Below are positions 1 through 13,399 of a stretch of DNA of 64,000 nt, one piece after another. Made by a program: the position numbers and the translations under genes. The notes under the pieces are model-generated. The model was not told the origin of the DNA. It ran no database searches and saw only the letters and a list, made by a program, of their open reading frames with translations. Location: the NCBI GenBank assembly GCA_963070105.1, contig OY718803.1:3516507-3580506 (forward strand), written 5' to 3'. The stretch's first letter is position 1. Every line of letters begins with the position of its first letter. The stretch comes from Litomosoides sigmodontis (taxonomy: Eukaryota; Nematoda; Chromadorea; Rhabditida; Onchocercidae).

Positions 1-83
1 CTTTGCGAAACATTGTTTGTTTTAATATTTCTTCAAGTTCCTAAGAACAAGTTTTCCAATATTTTTTCAACTAATTTAATTAG

Positions 84-401
84 AGGAAATAGTCTTTATG
101 AATCGGAGGACAAAGTGTGGGCTATACTGGAAATGTAAGTTTAAAGATTTGGAGATCTTTGAATAGTTTTTTTTAGGAGATTGTTTCAAATCCGTACGTC
201 AGTGATAATTTCATCAAATGGATTAAACGGATACGGGGATTACAACGAGCCCACTTTTATTTCCTGCCATGCGTAACAAAAGAAGCAAGTGCATTACAGA
301 GTTTGAAAACCTCCTTGCCAGGTTGTAGAATTAGTTTTCCAGAAGTGAAAGAAGTCGGTTATGGATACGGTTGTGCTGTTAAGGATGAAAATGTGAGGTA
401 A
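84..401 (+). CDS. 3' exon(s) of an unidentified gene (partial)
   Basis: A T-rich acceptor ends at 176. It is followed by 75 open codons (177-401) reading EIVSNPYVSDNFIKWIKRIR at the start and ending with a TAA at 399-401. The composition looks coding (balanced charge, no low complexity, two Cys), and a second stretch around 84-133 that ends in a GTAAGT donor could be the previous exon, although its phase does not match in my reading. The terminal codons also overlap a good donor (GAG/GTAAAC at 396-403), so the gene may continue instead of stopping here. An AATAAA at 1194-1199 could be its polyadenylation signal. I do not recognise the family and infer no function. Confidence 0.4.
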
Positions 402-3400
402 ACAACCCCGCGTATTGCACAACACGAAAATTTTCATGCTTTCAATTTCTTAATTTCAAGGTGTTACTTCTTCGAAATTCATTTTAGAAACAAATGACAA
501 CATTGTCCAATTATTCAACACTGCCATGTGACTGCTTAATTTTATGTCATTTTCAGTAATCATAAAACCGAAGCAAGAAGATAATGTGTTCAATTAGGCT
601 TCTCATTTTCACAATACGTACTTGATTGCTTCAGTGAGACGGTGATGATTTTTCTCGCTTAAGTTGTACAGTCCATTTCTTTTTTAGAAGATGAATTTTT
701 GATTCACAAGATATGATTTCAGCTGAGTGGTGTGTTTTATGTTACAAACAGATCAATTTTCCTTAATAACTTGGGCATATTTTGATAGACGCATATGATT
801 TAGAGAAATTAGATTACTTTTAAAAATTCAGATAAATTTTAACAAAAACAAAAGTGTTACAGAATAATGAAAAATGTGAGGATAATTGAATGTTGCTTCA
901 GATAGTCTCTGTGAAAACCGGCTAAAAAAATTGTGGGTAGACATTAGGCATCAGCCATTTTTAAACCGCATTTTCGCATTCCCAAATGAAATTAAAATTT
1001 TAACATTTCTAAAACTGTTCAGTGTAACTTTTAAAAATTGCTCAGATATTGATCTTGCGAGTGGTAATTTTCTTCTAAATGGATAGGTTATGATATAAAT
1101 TGTCTGTGTTTTGCTACATTAAAACACAAGGAAAGATTTAAAATGGAAAAGATCTTTCAAAGTGGAAATGTTCATTAATTAATTGAGTTATTCAATAAAT
1201 GTTTTCGAAATTTTGAATTTTTTCTTCCATACATAATAAGTTTGTTGGACGAACACAATGATGCCTTACTGGTTTTTCCAACTACATGCGGAATTGTTGC
1301 AAGAGCACTTCTTCGGTATCATATTAATTGATAATTTTCAACTTTACTATTCATGCCTACAGCTTTAAAAATGCTTTTTTATGAATTACGGTAATGTTTT
1401 CTTCCCCTCTTTTTTATTTAATGATTCATAACCAGTGCTTACAGCGGAAGTATTAATGGTTGTGATCATTGCGTCTCGAGGGAGGAATGATTTCGATGTG
1501 TCGTGCAACACACTGACATTTTTGCAAAATTGAAAACGAGATTTTGCTACAGTTAAAATCTGTTCTTTATTCTTTATTTACATTTCTTTCACATTACTAC
1601 TATATGTTGCGAAATTTAAACAATATTTGTTAAGTAGATTCCCTTCGGCTTTAATGATATTTGTTCAGTGTGTTTTGCATTTACTTCTTCCATATGGGAG
1701 ATTTTGGTGAAGTTAATGTCAAGATCAGGTTCCGAGATTTATTAATTTAAATTTGAAATATTGGAGAAGATCTGAATGAAAATCACATGATCGTTGCGTT
1801 TTAAAACAAATTTACAATAACACTCACTCTCTTCTTGTTCCCAAGAAATCCTCAGTTTTTTAAGGTGCAAATCAGAAATTCATCAACCTGAACTTTCCAA
1901 ATTCTGTTGCAAAGCAAAAATGTATTAGCGCTAGACCATTTTAGAAAACCTTTTTTGTTTTCGAAACATTTGAACATCATGCATATATTCAATTCACCGG
2001 GAAATTCTGAAATTAAAAATTCTACGAATTATTAGGTTAGTATACACATCCATACCTGTTATTAATTGCCGATCAACTGATAGTAGCAATTCTCTTCGTA
2101 CTGTCATCATTGACAGTCGAGCCAACTCTATGTGAGCGAAGATAAGTGCGTATGGTATTTATCATTGGGATGGAGCCAAGCGATTCTTGGCTTAGTTTCT
2201 AAAATGGAAAATATTCTGAACGAGTGAGTGGTTATGCGAAAGAAATCTGAAACTAAACGTAAGATGAAGAAGCAACAGCGATTGACTTGACTAATCCTAT
2301 AGGGAAATGGGATTTGCATAGGCCAGCTAGAGTCATCTGTTAGGAGTTATTAGAATGAGCCTAATTGTGCTATCAATGGCGGAAGCGATATAGCCTAAGG
2401 CTTATCGATAGTTCCAATGAGCCTTCCTCCGCCTCTGTCCCAAAGAAAAGGAGTCATTTTCCGATCTTACGAACGAGCGATATGAATGAGTGAGTGACTC
2501 AACATCATGTAACCAGTGAACTGACAAAATAGGCCCATTGGTTGGCTTAGGGTCGATAGAGCTTGCTTGGCTCACTGCTCAACCAAAGGTTGTCCATTTT
2601 TTAACGCATATGAACTTCACATCCTTCATCATACGACAGTCCGCAAACGTCCAATTGTGTTATTCATCTGCTCATTGCTAGTACTTTTAATTCAAGGAAA
2701 GGAAGAAATTCGAAATGAAATTGATTCGGTAAGATAAATACTTTTCAAAATACTTAACTTTCTTTAGCAAATGCTGCTCTTCTCATTTCAAACACAAATT
2801 ATTTCTAAATTGTCGTCAGTATTTCAATTTCTGAGTGATATCAATTTTCATGACACATTCATTCATCTTTCCTAATTGTTGGCCGACTAATTTCTTCTTT
2901 CATCCTCCTTTCGCAACTGATTAGTGCAGTTTCACTTTCGTTCTCGTTGACTTTCTCCCTCTCACTCAAGAATTTCTTCAATCTATCAACTTTTTTCTTT
3001 TTTTTAAATTAATGCCTTAAAAAAGGATAAGCACTACCAATGTGCATGTTAACAATGCTAAGAGGTAAATTAATGATAGTATCAGAGAATTATGGATTGA
3101 ATTGTCGGTAAGACTCTTTCATCATTTCAAACGTTTACTATCTCTTTGTGTATCGAGCAGTGACAAGATCTCTTACGATAAGTCAAAAAGTTTAATCCAT
3201 CATGTAATCAAATTATTTCACATTTTTTCGTCGTAGGATTGAAACTGCGCGAATTTCAAATGCTTGAAAACCAACTAGGTAAATGATGGAACAGTTCAGT
3301 CACAGGCCTGACGGTGAAATTAATCGATTAAATGAATATTATCAGAATTTTGAAAAATTTCTCTTCTCCTTCTTTGCTTGTTGCATTTTACGGTGATCGT

Positions 3401-5396
3401 TTGAGAGGAAATATGAATGTGAGTGATAAGTACTGTAACTGAAAAACGTTGTGCAAACATTCGAAAAAGGAGAATGCTTCTTCAGCAGTTCAGTGCTAAT
3501 GCGTGCTGTTCGATGATGACGTAGGCCTTACGGCACATATCGATCGCTGACAAAGACACAAAACGCACAACGTTTAGCATATTTTTGATAATATTTATTT
3601 TGGGCTCTCTCCAGTTAGCTGAGAGCTTTGATGGTTACATTGGCAGAAGTGCAGCTCCTCTTTGTTATTTTAATAATTAGTATTGAATTATTTAAATTAA
3701 TTACATCCAATGCTTAATGTTTGTTTTTTTTCTTGCAATTTTTAATTGAGAGAATTTTGATTGAAAGGTGGCAGTGGAGGAAGTGATCCGATCTAACTAG
3801 TAATAAATTGTTCATCTTTTTTATTGTGAAAGATAGCACTTCCTTCATTTTTGCGAGAGAGAAAGATTTAGTGATAAAATCAATCGATCCTCATTAGTCA
3901 GTGCTTATTTGATATGATAATGGCGAAGTGTAGGACAATGACGGTCTGTCTATTTTAGAAGTTGAAATTGGAAAAGTTCCTTTTTTAGCAAGAATTGTTG
4001 ACCTACGTCTGTTCAGATTAGATTACGTGTGTGTTGAATACGACAATCGTAACTTGCGCCTTTCAGTGTCTCGCCATTTTTATCTCTCTTCCTGAAATTA
4101 TTATGATCGTCGGTTTTGTAAAACTGTTAAATGCGAATCAATAATGGATCATTGCTGTCATGCAGGCAACAAAAAAGTGGTCTATTCATACGTCGTTTTC
4201 ACTGGGATTTTATTATCAAGCAAGCTTTGATCTGTCAAAATCATTCCAACGAACATAGCTATTTGCTATAGATGGTATCCTGAAAAAACTCAGCGCTGCG
4301 ATGATGTGCTTGAGAGGAAAGCTACGACGGTACAATTGTTGCATTTTTTTCCATCACGCTGAATTCCTTTCCTCTCCACAATCTTAAAGTTTCACTTTGG
4401 AATGAATAGACCTGAGATGGAGCACGCAGAAAAACTATTTCTGACTGGTCAGGTCTTCGCATAGAATCGAAATGTTTTGAGGATATACTGAGACTGAGAT
4501 CTTATTCATCAAACAAGCATTGCTTTAAGCTTATTAGGCTCTATCTTTTTACAAAATATCCACCTGTATTAGGCTAGATAGATCGTTTGTGAGACCTAAC
4601 ATCACAACTCATTAATGTCTCGATTTCTGAACCTACTGAGATACCATCTACGGTAGGTTTGCCATTATTCTTAGTTGTCAACGACACCTATTCCTAGCTC
4701 ATTAGAATAAATTAAATCATTCCTGACATTTCAGTAAATCTATGAACTCAAAGAATTTGATCTTTGGTGTTGGCCAGAAATTTCAGAACACTTACGCTAT
4801 CGTCTGACTTCTTAATATCTTGCTATTTGCGTTACAGTTCTACTGTTTTAAATAATTTTAGTCTTAAAATAAGTCATCTCGTTTCACGATATCTGTTTAT
4901 TTAGTTAGCTGTCTATTGATAGTTTCTACGTGATCGCCCTCTACACACGTAAGCACACGTGCACACACACACATATATATGTATGTGTTTACACATTCAA
5001 GCGGTTTTGAAATTTATTCTTTCGACGTCTGAACTTTTTTAAAAATAAATGAAAAGTGAGAAAGGTTTGAGATTGTTACATTTTCATCATCACAATGTAA
5101 AATAATCCGATTGAAATAATTGCTAAAATTATTTCGGTTTAGGCGTGAAATTGAAATTGAAATTGGAATTACAATTCTAATGATGACTTCACCTCAGAGA
5201 TGAAGCAATTCATCGTTACTTTTCCAGCAATCGCTTCACACTCATTCCTTTTCTTTTTTGTTGCTTTGCTATTTCTCAAAATTTCAACGCATTCTTTTTT
5301 TGTTCAGAAACTACAAGAATGTCATTTGCAAGAAAAAATTTTGAGCAAATCATTTGAATTCAACAATTCACTCACGAACGATGCATTTTCCTGCAA
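402..5396. other. Intergenic / dlk-1 upstream region, no gene seen
   Basis: About 5 kb of AT-rich DNA with no ORF showing family similarity or a convincing exon chain. Small ORFs at 886-1086 (+), 2128-2319 (-) and 5200-5400 (+) look like chance. A short alternating CA/TA stretch lies near 4945-4990. It presumably holds the 3' flank of the gene at the left edge and the promoter and 5' UTR of dlk-1. Confidence 0.6.
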
Positions 5397-8300
5397 ATGA
5401 AATTTTGGAATTTTAGCTCAGCAACAAAGAAAAGTGCGAAAAGCAGCAGTTCATCGGGCCTTCAAGGATGTGATTCCACACTGCTCCACGATCGATCTCA
5501 ATATCAGTATCATCAAGCAGGAACTAAAATCAGTACGGATCATTCGGATGGAGCTATTTCTGCTTTAATCGTACAATCCACTGTCCATGGTTCGTTCATT
5601 CGATTTCCTTTTCATTCCTTTCCTTTTTCCTTCGTCAACATCGTTTAAATTGACGATAAGTCAATTTAAATGTTTGAACATCTCTGAGGAGAAGAATTAC
5701 TACCTTGTAAACTTCAAAAATTCATAATTAATTAGCGGAAGAAGGGTGCGAGAAGAGTTCAATCGAAGCATTCTGTGTTATATATAGTTTGGTATAAATT
5801 TATAAATCATAAAATGAACTGATAGTAAGCATGTGTGAATGGGATGGATCGATGCGAGCGAGAATGGTTTGTCAGCACGGACGGACGGACGGAGGGAGTA
5901 AAGAGAGGGACGTGGAAACCTGTTTGGAGCGAAAATGCTTCAGTGTGAGAAAGAATTTATTTACCGGAAGAAAGACGAGTGTTTCGTTTCGGGTGGCAGC
6001 AATTGACGATAAGGCTGTCGGCACCGACTGTGACAATCTCTCCTCCTCATGTCACCACGCAGCAGCAGCAGTAGTAGTAGTAGTAGGACAGGTGAGCTGA
6101 GGGAAGAAAGACTCTACCTTTTCTTCCTCTGTTAGGACAATGTCTCATCCCTTCCACACTCTCACTTCGTGCTTTGTTTACGCAGTTCACTGGAGTTCAT
6201 TTCACTCGTATTTTTTACTCCATCGCCACAATTACAAATTTAGTTCCACAAAGGTGATGTGATCAGTGACCATAGGAAATAGCGACGCTGTGCTGTCGTC
6301 ACATGCCTCACAGTGGTGGCAGTAATGACGGGATGAGATTACAATGTCACATGCTCATTGCACTCACGCAGTTCTAATTTATAAAATAGCTCGCAAATGC
6401 TTTCATTTGAGCTGTGACTTCAACTTCAGCTTATCGTTAAAAATTTGCTTTTACGATCTTTAATTTGGTTATTTTGGTGAAATAACCTTAATTTCACAGT
6501 GTTGTTCTTCCTTCACTTATTCATTTCTCTTTTCTCACTCAAAATATTTTCCTTCTAATTATGTCTTCGTTATTTCTACAGGTTACGAAACAATGATTGT
6601 GAAGTCAGAGTTATCTCGGGTGATGTCTGATGAGAAGTTTGTAAACTGTAAAATCGATGTAAGTCAGAGTGCGCAATCATCACCACTTCCATCACGTATT
6701 ATTACTGATAACGGCGGTGAGTTACACTTCAGTTGTACTTGTCCATTACGCCTATCCATTGCATGTTATTCTAGTGAGGCGACATCTAAACTTCCTCATT
6801 GCTTGCATTATTATCATTTTAGTGTGAGCATTTTCCAATGGTCAAATTTGGGACATTCAGGTTAGAAGAAGTAAGTAATTAAGGGATTTTTCGGCTCTCA
6901 TAATTTTATTCGAAGAAATGTTAAGTGTCAAGACCGTTCGATATTCATATGATATGATCAGGTGGATCTCGCACTGATCGTAGTCATAGAAGTGCACAAT
7001 ATCACTCATTAAATTTGCAAAATTCTTTCCAACTATAATTTACAACGATCATTTATTTGCTTATATAGCAATTAATCCTTTATCATCTATGATTGCTTTC
7101 ATGCATTTAAATTCAATGAAAAAGGAACGAAATTAAAATTTTCAGAAATATCAGTTAGCAAAATAACAACATCAATGCCTGAAGTAGCACCACCTGGGAT
7201 TGGCAGCAATTTTCAGAATCTAACATCAAATAATATATCCGCTATTGATAGTTTGTACAGAGGACTCTTCGCTTGTTTCAAACCGATGTGGACCTACTTC
7301 GGACGATCGGCTGAATCGTTGCAAGCATTTTACAAAATCTTTTATCACTTCTTCCTGAAATATTATCCTAGGAGATTATTGCATTATCGCGTATCCTAGT
7401 TTTTTTTTGTTCAAACTATACTGAGATTATTTACTTATGTGTTATGTGTTAATTGGGTGGTTTTAGATCAAATGGAATGACTAAGTTAACTGTAACTTAT
7501 TCGGATGACAGCTGGGAGATACCATTTGAACGAATCACTCATTTGGAGTGGCTTGGTTCAGGATCGCAGGGAGCTGTGTTTAGTGGTCAATTAAATGATC
7601 GTTTAGTTGCGGTGAAAAAAGTGAGAGATAAATCGGAAACAGAAATTAAACACCTACAACATCTCAATCATGAAAATCTCATCAAATTCATGTAATTTTC
7701 TTCATCCTTATTCAATGGATCAAATAATCAGCTACGATCAAATTTATTTACATAATTTCCAATTTATTATCATTGCAAAAGGAAAAAGGATTTAAGCGAA
7801 CGTAATTTTATGATTGCACTGGAACATTTAATGATTTAAGTGGTAAATTTGACGCATGACGAATGGATGAAAATATCAGATATAGTTAAAATAATAGAAG
7901 TGAAACTAATTTCAAACGAATGATTGATCGCTTTTAATTTCAGAGGCGTTTGCACTCAATCACCGTGTTTTTGCATAGTAATGGAATATTGTGGACAGGG
8001 TCAACTGTACGAGGTAATTCATAGTGGTCATCACATTGTAAAAGATACGTTTGGTGAATGGGCCCATCAAATAGCTGATGGAATGAGTTATTTGCATCAG
8101 AAACGTATCATACATCGTGATCTCAAATCACCTAAGTAAGTTATAATGTGTTTATGAGTGTACGTACGTTTCCGATCAACTCAGATTTACTATTACTATT
8201 AAGAAGAATTAGGATCGATTTTTTGTTGAATTTAATTAATTTTACCAACAAATGACAGTTATCATGTTCTTTAATGAATTTGATGAATTAATTTTTCAGC

Positions 8301-11300
8301 ATTTTGGTTGATAATAGTGATGTGTTGAAAATTTGTGATTTTGGTACATCACATCAATGGGACAAGGAAAAAAGTATGGTAATGTCATTTTGTGGTACTG
8401 CTGCCTGGATGGCACCTGAAATTATCAAGAAAGAGCCGTGCTCTGAAAAAGTACTGCATTTGATTTTTAACTAACATTAGCAAATTTAACAGCAATGCGA
8501 TCGTTCTTATTTATCGTTATTTCGATTGCACCTGAATTACAAGTATAAATGAAAGAAAAACAGGTCGATATTTGGAGCTTTGGTGTGGTGCTGTGGGAAT
8601 TGCTGACACAAGAAATTCCATACAAAGATGTCGATTCAATGGCAATCATTTGGGGTGTTGGATCGAAGTAAGCTTTTGAAGAGTTTTTAGATGAGTTGTT
8701 TTCCAAGCTTAGCGTTCCAATATCTTGCATAAAGGTAAAACTTTATTTCAGTAATTTGAGTCTACCAATACCGGACACCGCTCCGGAGGGATTGAAATTG
8801 CTGTTGAAACAGTGTTGGAGCATCAAACCACAGAATCGTCCATCTTTCTCACAAATTTTAAAGCATATCGCCGTTTTCAAGGTATAATATTTGAGTAATC
8901 TCTTGGAAAAAGTAAAAGAAACGAAATGATAATGGTTAGTGATACAGGCGAATAGCTTGCTTTGAAGCACTGATAAATTGAGCGGACAAGAAGGAACCTT
9001 GAAATAATTCAAAAATCATGGGGCGCTTACTCCCTCTAAGTATTTATCAATTCTCAAAATTGTTTCAAGTCTCAAAAGGAAAAAACTTTCATTTAGTCTG
9101 AAATTGCAAATATTTCCGATGAACAATGGTTGGGAAAAAAGGATGGCTGGAAAGCGTTCGTTATTCAATACATGAAAGGGATCCGACAAGAGAAATCAAT
9201 GGCACAGAAGAAGCATGCGCTTAACGGTAACGTGTTATTTCATTCATCTTTGTTGCGGAGCGATTGCGCTCACAATGAAGTAAATCGCAGACGAAAGTTA
9301 CAAAATTTGATGAGGTATTCAGTAACTTATTGCGCCGAATAGTTTTACACATTGGTTTCTTTGTTTCAAATTTCAAATGAATTCCAAATTCTAATTATTT
9401 CACTGCTTACATCTCTATCTATTTACTTAGTTCTATCTATTTATATGCTTTATTATTTACAAAATTTAAAATCACTATATTAAAAGGAGTTTATTACATT
9501 TAAAAGTTTCAATTTAATGAATTTTTAGAGCGTGAATTACTTCGAATGAGACGTGAAGAATTAAAACATGCTCAAGATATACGTGAAATGTTCGAAGATA
9601 AGTTAAAACGAGCAAGTAAAATCTATTCAAAATTAGAGCAATGTTTGGATGACTTGGCAGTGCGTGAACGGGTAAAGATATTATCTCTTCGATTTTATTC
9701 AGACCATTGTTATTAATGTTATAACTACTATTATTACTGTTATTATTAATTCTAGGAACTGTTTGAACGTGAACGACATATTAGCGAACGTGAAAAATAT
9801 GTTCATAATATGCGTATGAAAACTAACATTTTTCCACCAAAGGGTACGCTGAAGAATCTTAAAAACACAGTGATGCACGCGCGACCTGAATCAAATGATT
9901 TGACAAAACAAAGGTATTTACATCTCCTTGTTGTGCCTACTTAACATCAAATTAATTTTTTATTGTTGTTAGTAATAACTATTATTACTATTACTGTTGT
10001 TATTAGTGATGATAATCTCCTAAGTAACCATTTCTCATTCTGGAGCAATGTGGCAGTGACTTTTTATTAAAAAAATGTGTATAAAGCATGAAGTTTTTTA
10101 ATGATTCCACAAAGTCTGAATTTGTAAGAATACTTTCAATACCCTTTGAACAGCCTATACTAATCTCTCTTAACTGAAATTAGTAGTTTTTTTTCGCATT
10201 TAATTTTTTTTTTTGCACAATTTCAGCATTAATGGTCCGGATTCAATTCAAGGCTTGTCATATGAGGAACAAGACGGAATGTCATCATCGGAAAACGAGT
10301 ACTGCTCGGAATACGTATTTCGTAATTCATCAGCAAGATGTTCTGCCAGTAGTATAACGTAAGTCCATTGTTACTTTATCTCACTGATGTCATAAAGGAG
10401 CATTACTGCCACACTTGAAGTACTGAAATTATGAAATTTGTAAATATTTTATTGATGCTTAATATGAACTCAGAATAAATGATTGGATGAATTTTCGTAA
10501 ACTGTATGATACGCTTATGATAAGCAATTTCTTCTACGCAGTATTTTAGGACAAGTGGAGCTTTTCTATCATCTCAGTCATTGACATTTAGTCGACAAAA
10601 TTCCGGTCGCAGTTCATCGGGATACAATCGAAAATCAAATAAGAGTTCACCTAGACGAATGCTAACTTCCAGTTCGGGTACAAAATATAAAATTTTAATT
10701 TCAAATTAGACTTCCGAACAAAATAAAATCCCAGTATTATTGCTATTAGGTGGTCTAATTGGACGAAAGTAAGAAATTCTTTCATCGGAATCTCTCTGCG
10801 TGGAATATTGAAATGCTGAATGGATGCAAGCTATCGTTACAGAGCGCAATTTTTCACGAGACTCATCCACTCGTTTGTCCAATTATTTTCACAACAATCA
10901 GGCTGAGCTTGCTTGTGGATCATCCATTCGAAATTCGGGTGTTTCCGAAGCTTCCTATGATTCCGGCTTCCATAATTTATATGACGTTGATATTGTATCT
11001 GGAACTTCGACAAATGCATTGATGTTTGAATGTAGTTTTTGTGGGCAACCGGTGAGTGTTTGAAAATTATTCTGATTAACAAGAATTTACTATACTCAAA
11101 ATAAATTGAGAAAGAATGGAATGCTTTTGCTAACTTTAATTCATGCTTCAAGCATTTTCCACTCAGATCAATCCAACGAATTTTTATCGTAATGTGGAAG
11201 GACGTTGGTCAGATGGACATTTGACGTCACGCAGAAGAAAAACTAGGAAGAGTACGATAAGTTCACATCGAGATTCTCGAGATTCACTCCAACGGATAAC

Positions 11301-13255
11301 TTCTGGTAAGCACCACACATGCATGATCCGTTAGGAAACGAAACGGGTAAATCATAGAATTGCCGACGACTTTTACTAATTTTTTACTTAGAAAACGTAA
11401 AAAAAATTAAATGAATGAGCTTAAAATTTAAATAATTGAACGAGGTGGTATCATTTCTTATTTTCATCGTCGGATATTTTTTCCATGATTTCCAGTGTCT
11501 ACAAAAGAAAGACGTTCGTCACATACACGATCACGTCAATCACTGGGGGAATTCACGTCGGTCAGTGATGGAGCTACAAGAAAAACTTCATCATGCGAAA
11601 TAATCGATAATACACCTGCTAATTTGCAAAATAAAACTGTCAAGTATGGGATTATATCTTGCAAAAAACAATTTCTCAAAAACTTTTTCCACTTTACACA
11701 CTTTCAGTACAAAAGAGTAATACAAAGAACCGAACTTTTTTTGAAATAATAAATTTTTTGTTCGAAATGGAAAGCGAGATTAGCGAAGAATATATCTCTT
11801 AATTTAAATTTCCACTTTTCATATGCCTTTTTTCCAGTTCTTCGATCATAAAAAAATCACAAGAAGTGGAAATAGTTGTGGACGAAGAATGCAACACGAC
11901 TGTACGTTCAATTATCTTTGTTATGATAAATCTGAAGAGAAGCGCATTTATCCTCCCAATCTTCAGATTCCACCATCAACAAGTTATCAACAGATCGTAG
12001 AAAAGGAGTTGATCGTACGTGATAATGAAAGGACACGTGGAAGGAGTGGTAACCTGACAAAAGAAGCCTTCGATGCTTCTGCAGAAGAAAGTTCTGGAGA
12101 TCGAGATGAAGGCAACGGGTAAATTGTTAATTCTTCATCAGAATTTAAATTATTCATGGGATAGTATATATCTATCCATTCGCACCACCTATTCATTTTC
12201 AGGAACATCCTGGATTCATCGCTTGATTCTTCAAGTGCCTCTTACGTAGCTTTTCGGAAATTTACAAATCCTCAGAGCACAAATGATAGTGAGAGGTTGG
12301 TTATTTCTCAGAAAAGTTGCCAAAATCACTGAAACTGTTTCAATATCAAATTCACTAAGTGAAATCACTTCTTAATGGCTGACTTTTAAATATCATTCAT
12401 GAAGCAGTGATGATTAATTAGATAATTTCAATAAATTCACAACACGTATCAACAACAAAAAGCATCCATTAAATAAGTCTCTCTCTGAAAATTGTACTCT
12501 TCTAGTTGTTTACTCTTAACAAGCTTGGAAGATAATAAAACAGGATTGGATGTGCGCTTCAATCTGCCATACAATTCATTTTTAACATTACTTTTAGTAT
12601 GCTTGCTTTTTTTTTAAATAAATATGTATATATCTCTAATTATTCTGTTCAGGTCAAGCTGTCTACTAATTACTTCCTCCTCAACAATGGAATCATCATT
12701 AGAACGAAGTTTAGAAATGGCTGCCATACACTCCGATGGTCTTTCTGATAAAGAACGACAAGTTCGCGCTGTTAAAAATACAATTCGAACACACCGCAGG
12801 ACAGCAAGTGTAAGTCCAGTTTTGCTGATAGCAATATTTCTCATTCAGATTAATCTTCTTTCTCTTTCCTGGACAGGTAAACACTCAGAGTGCGACTAGC
12901 ATGACATTTCACACTTCCATTATTATTAGCTCGTAAGGATAATATCCGCAGTAGAGATAATCTTAATTATCGGCCCTATCAAAAGTGATTGATTGATCTG
13001 GCAATTAGACGATTCTGGAGACATCTTTTGAATCTGGTGAAGTTTTGTTATATTTGCATTTCCTGCACGACGTATGGTATTCATGCCCCATTTCGTGGGG
13101 TGACTGTATTTGCATTTCCCTTTTAAAAACAAACCTGAATGAATTTCCCAACAACGTATTTCCAAAACTCTTAATTTCAGACTCCGTTATCGATACCATC
13201 TGCGGTTTGTGAAACAACCTCAGAGAGTGATGCAGAAGAGGTGGCACACTGCTAG
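5397..13255 (+). CDS. dlk-1: DLK/LZK-type mixed-lineage MAP kinase kinase kinase (DLK-1)
   Basis: Ser/Thr kinase at the top of the DLK-1/MKK-4/PMK-3 cascade (known from C. elegans) that controls synapse formation and axon regeneration. Exons: 5397-5589, 6582-6716, 7146-7390, 7486-7691, 7944-8135, 8300-8450, 8564-8667, 8752-8881, 9097-9226, 9529-9671, 9756-9913, 10227-10358, 10550-10677, 10843-11051, 11167-11305, 11496-11638, 11838-12118, 12203-12295, 12653-12809, 13181-13255. They join in phase to give about 1047 residues. Kinase domain roughly 200-450: glycine loop GSGSQGAVF (215-223), VAVKK Lys ~235, HRDLKSPN 317-324, DFG Asp ~337, then WMAPE and [13 protein letters not shown] leucine-zipper coiled coil follows at about 496-575 ([19 protein letters not shown] and on). 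The rest is Ser/Arg-rich with one CxxC (ECSFCGQP), then SDGLSD near 998-1003. [12 protein letters not shown] before the kinase matches vertebrate DLK/LZK. Weak points: the start at 5397 is only the nearest in-frame ATG; the acceptor before 7486 and the GTC donor after 11638 are poor but are needed for frame. Confidence 0.93.
5831..6100 (+). other. Open segment inside dlk-1 intron 1 with simple repeats
   Basis: An 89-codon open stretch containing a GGAC repeat (about 5877-5895) and AGC/AGT repeats that would encode Ala and Val runs. It ends at a GGACAG/GTGAGC donor at about 6090. It could be an alternative first exon of dlk-1 or just repeat-driven openness. No family similarity is visible. Confidence 0.2.
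12732..12749 (+). other. dlk-1: DLK-1 SDGLSD regulatory hexapeptide codons
   Basis: The six codons TCC GAT GGT CTT TCT GAT read exactly SDGLSD and are followed by KERQVRAV. In C. elegans DLK-1L a C-terminal SDGLSD hexapeptide is known to relieve inhibition by the short isoform in a calcium-dependent way, and the motif is shared with vertebrate LZK (MAP3K13). Here it sits about 45 residues from the C terminus. Confidence 0.85.
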
Positions 13256-13385
13256 ATTAAAAATGTAATGCAACTACTTATGTATTACTGTCGCCTTCAG
13301 GAAGACTTTTGACTCTCCTTATTCTTTTACTGTCAATGAATGGTGCTTACGTGATGTTGTTTTCATAGTCATACTGTATACTACA

Positions 13386-13399
13386 AATAAACCAATAAA
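13386..13399 (+). terminator. Tandem AATAAA polyadenylation signals for dlk-1
   Basis: Two overlapping-context AATAAA hexamers (13386-13391 and 13394-13399) lie about 130 nt after the dlk-1 stop codon, a normal nematode 3' UTR length. Confidence 0.6.

Noticed and set aside
10750..10768. Possible microexon in dlk-1
   Set aside because: An acceptor and donor are present, but including it breaks the frame; joining 10677 to 10843 directly keeps the frame.
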